From: Pseudolysinimonas yzui
GTDB lineage: Bacteria; Actinomycetota; Actinomycetes; Actinomycetales; Microbacteriaceae
Direction of reading: 5' to 3'
DNA: 64,000 bases
NCBI RefSeq assembly: GCF_014653215.1
Contig: NZ_BNAI01000001.1
Location: 789,949-853,948, forward strand
Shown here: positions 63,156 through 64,000 of the stretch, in pieces
Layout of the letters: every line of letters starts with the position of its first letter
Position numbering within the stretch: the first letter of the stretch is position 1
The notes under the pieces: model-generated
What the model saw: the letters and a program-made list of their open reading frames with translations, nothing else
What the model was told of the DNA's origin: nothing
Databases searched by the model: none
Made by a program: the position numbers and the translations under genes

Positions 63156-64000
63156 GCCGCAGCCGTTCCAGGCGCGCGACAAGCTCGCGTTCCTGCTCGC
63201 CCTCGTGCCCTATCTCATGGACCACGACCGGGTGACCGTCACCGAGGCGGCCGAGCACTTCGCGGTCGAGCCCGAACAGATCCGGGATGCCGTCAACCTC
63301 ATCGCCGTGAGCGGCCTGCCGGGTGAGACATCGGCCTACCAGCACGACGACCTGTTCGACATCGACTGGGACGCCTTCGAGAACGACGACGAGATCGTGC
63401 TCACCAATCGGGTGGCGATCGACGACTCGCCGCGCTTCTCGGCTCGGGAAGCCTCGGCGCTCATCATGGGATTGCAGTACCTCTCGGCGCTGCCCGAGTA
63501 CGCCGACCGGGCCTCGATCGCGAGCCTCATCGCGAAACTCTCCCGTGGCACGTCGGGCGCGGTCGCCCCGGTGAGCGTCGGGGGAGCGGAGTCTCTCGAG
63601 AGCCTCACCCCGTCGCTCGCGCTCATCCGCGAATCGGTCGACAAGGGGCTGCAGCTCGAGTTCGACTACCTCAACGCCCGCGGCGAACGCGAACGCCGCC
63701 GCGTCGACGCGCTCCAGATCGAATCGATCGACGCCGACTGGTACCTGCGCGGCTGGTGCCACCTGCGCGAAGCGGTGCGCACCTTCCGGCTCGACCGCAT
63801 CTCCGGCGCCGTCGTCACCGATGCCGCCATCGAACATCGGGCGAGCGACGTGCGGCTGCCGGCTCTGTTCGAAGGATCGCCCGACGATCTCGAGGTCGTC
63901 ATCGATGTCGAGGCCTCCGCCATGCCGCTGCTCGCCGACTTCATCCCCGACGGGGCGCGCAGCACGCCGGACGGCGGTCGCATCCGCACCACCCTCCGGG
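63142..64000 (+). CDS. pafC: Transcription factor PafC (WYL domain), cut by the window end
   Basis: Partner of PafB. 286 residues are visible and the 3' end is missing. The N-terminal helix-turn-helix (RVTVTEAAEHFAVEPEQIRDAVNLI) is followed by a WYL domain with LQLEFDYLNARGERERRRVDAL and DADWYLRGWCHLREAVRTFRLDRI. In this and related genomes the pair commonly stands upstream of tatA/tatC; that part lies outside the window. Confidence 0.92.
   Translation, partial: MAGPKPQPFQARDKLAFLLALVPYLMDHDRVTVTEAAEHFAVEPEQIRDAVNLIAVSGLPGETSAYQHDDLFDIDWDAFENDDEIVLTNRVAIDDSPRFSAREASALIMGLQYLSALPEYADRASIASLIAKLSRGTSGAVAPVSVGGAESLESLTPSLALIRESVDKGLQLEFDYLNARGERERRRVDALQIESIDADWYLRGWCHLREAVRTFRLDRISGAVVTDAAIEHRASDVRLPALFEGSPDDLEVVIDVEASAMPLLADFIPDGARSTPDGGRIRTTLR

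Overview
The window is a high-GC actinobacterial chromosome segment, most like Microbacteriaceae (Leifsonia/Microbacterium relatives). This is judged from protein family content and gene order (tkt-tal-pgi, SUF operon with a Rieske ferredoxin, SURF1-DUF3099-fabG, glgC/glgA back to back, pafB-pafC), strong G/C third positions, frequent GTG and TTG starts, and many probable leaderless promoters. I see no phage, insertion sequence, CRISPR array or rRNA. One tRNA (Leu, anticodon GAG) is present. Coding density is very high, and no gap exceeds 300 bases.

Layout. 1-4000 (minus): transketolase, transaldolase and a partial glucose-6-phosphate isomerase, the start of a pentose-phosphate operon. 4.1-6.1 kb: heme O and heme A synthases. 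6.2-10.2 kb: SUF Fe-S assembly operon. 10.3-14.5 kb: a signalling island with a membrane histidine kinase, a membrane protein with a wrecked GGDEF domain, an Hpt-like protein without its histidine, and a convergent OmpR-type regulator. 14.5-23.3 kb: BioY, an ABC-F protein, SURF1 operon, fabG, serB, glgC/glgA, a lone ABC ATPase and ribosomal protein L31. 23.3-29 kb: a Nudix protein fused to a dead exonuclease domain, trehalose synthase, and a hydrolase/glycosyltransferase/GH16-like operon facing it. 29-35.8 kb: phosphatase, sirtuin, RNA methyltransferase, amino acid permease, D-Ala-D-Ala carboxypeptidase, SGNH hydrolase and two small stress-type membrane proteins.

35.8-51.8 kb is rich in DNA damage tolerance: DinB, a helicase, DnaE2, ImuB and ImuA', with small enzymes between them. 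51.9-64 kb: tRNA-Leu, YdeI-like protein, lipoprotein, M20 peptidase, a permease/TIGR03943/beta-propeller operon, UppP, PAC2 protein, HAD hydrolase, TrmI, a tandem FKBP-like lipoprotein, and the PafB/PafC transcription factor pair (PafC cut by the window end).

How genes work together. CtaA, CtaB and SURF1 all serve assembly of an aa3-type oxidase. GlgC, GlgA/GlgM and TreS fit the GlgE alpha-glucan route. ImuA', ImuB and DnaE2 form the actinobacterial mutasome. The imuA' and imuB promoters have the same layout: a RecA-NDp/PafBC-like element, 8 bases, a -10 box, then a LexA box that contains the ATG. PafBC itself is encoded 11 kb away. The most notable observations are this duplicated dual-control promoter, the exonuclease-derived Nudix fusion, the pair of degenerate second-messenger/phosphorelay proteins, and the palindromic divergent leaderless promoter between treS and the hydrolase gene.
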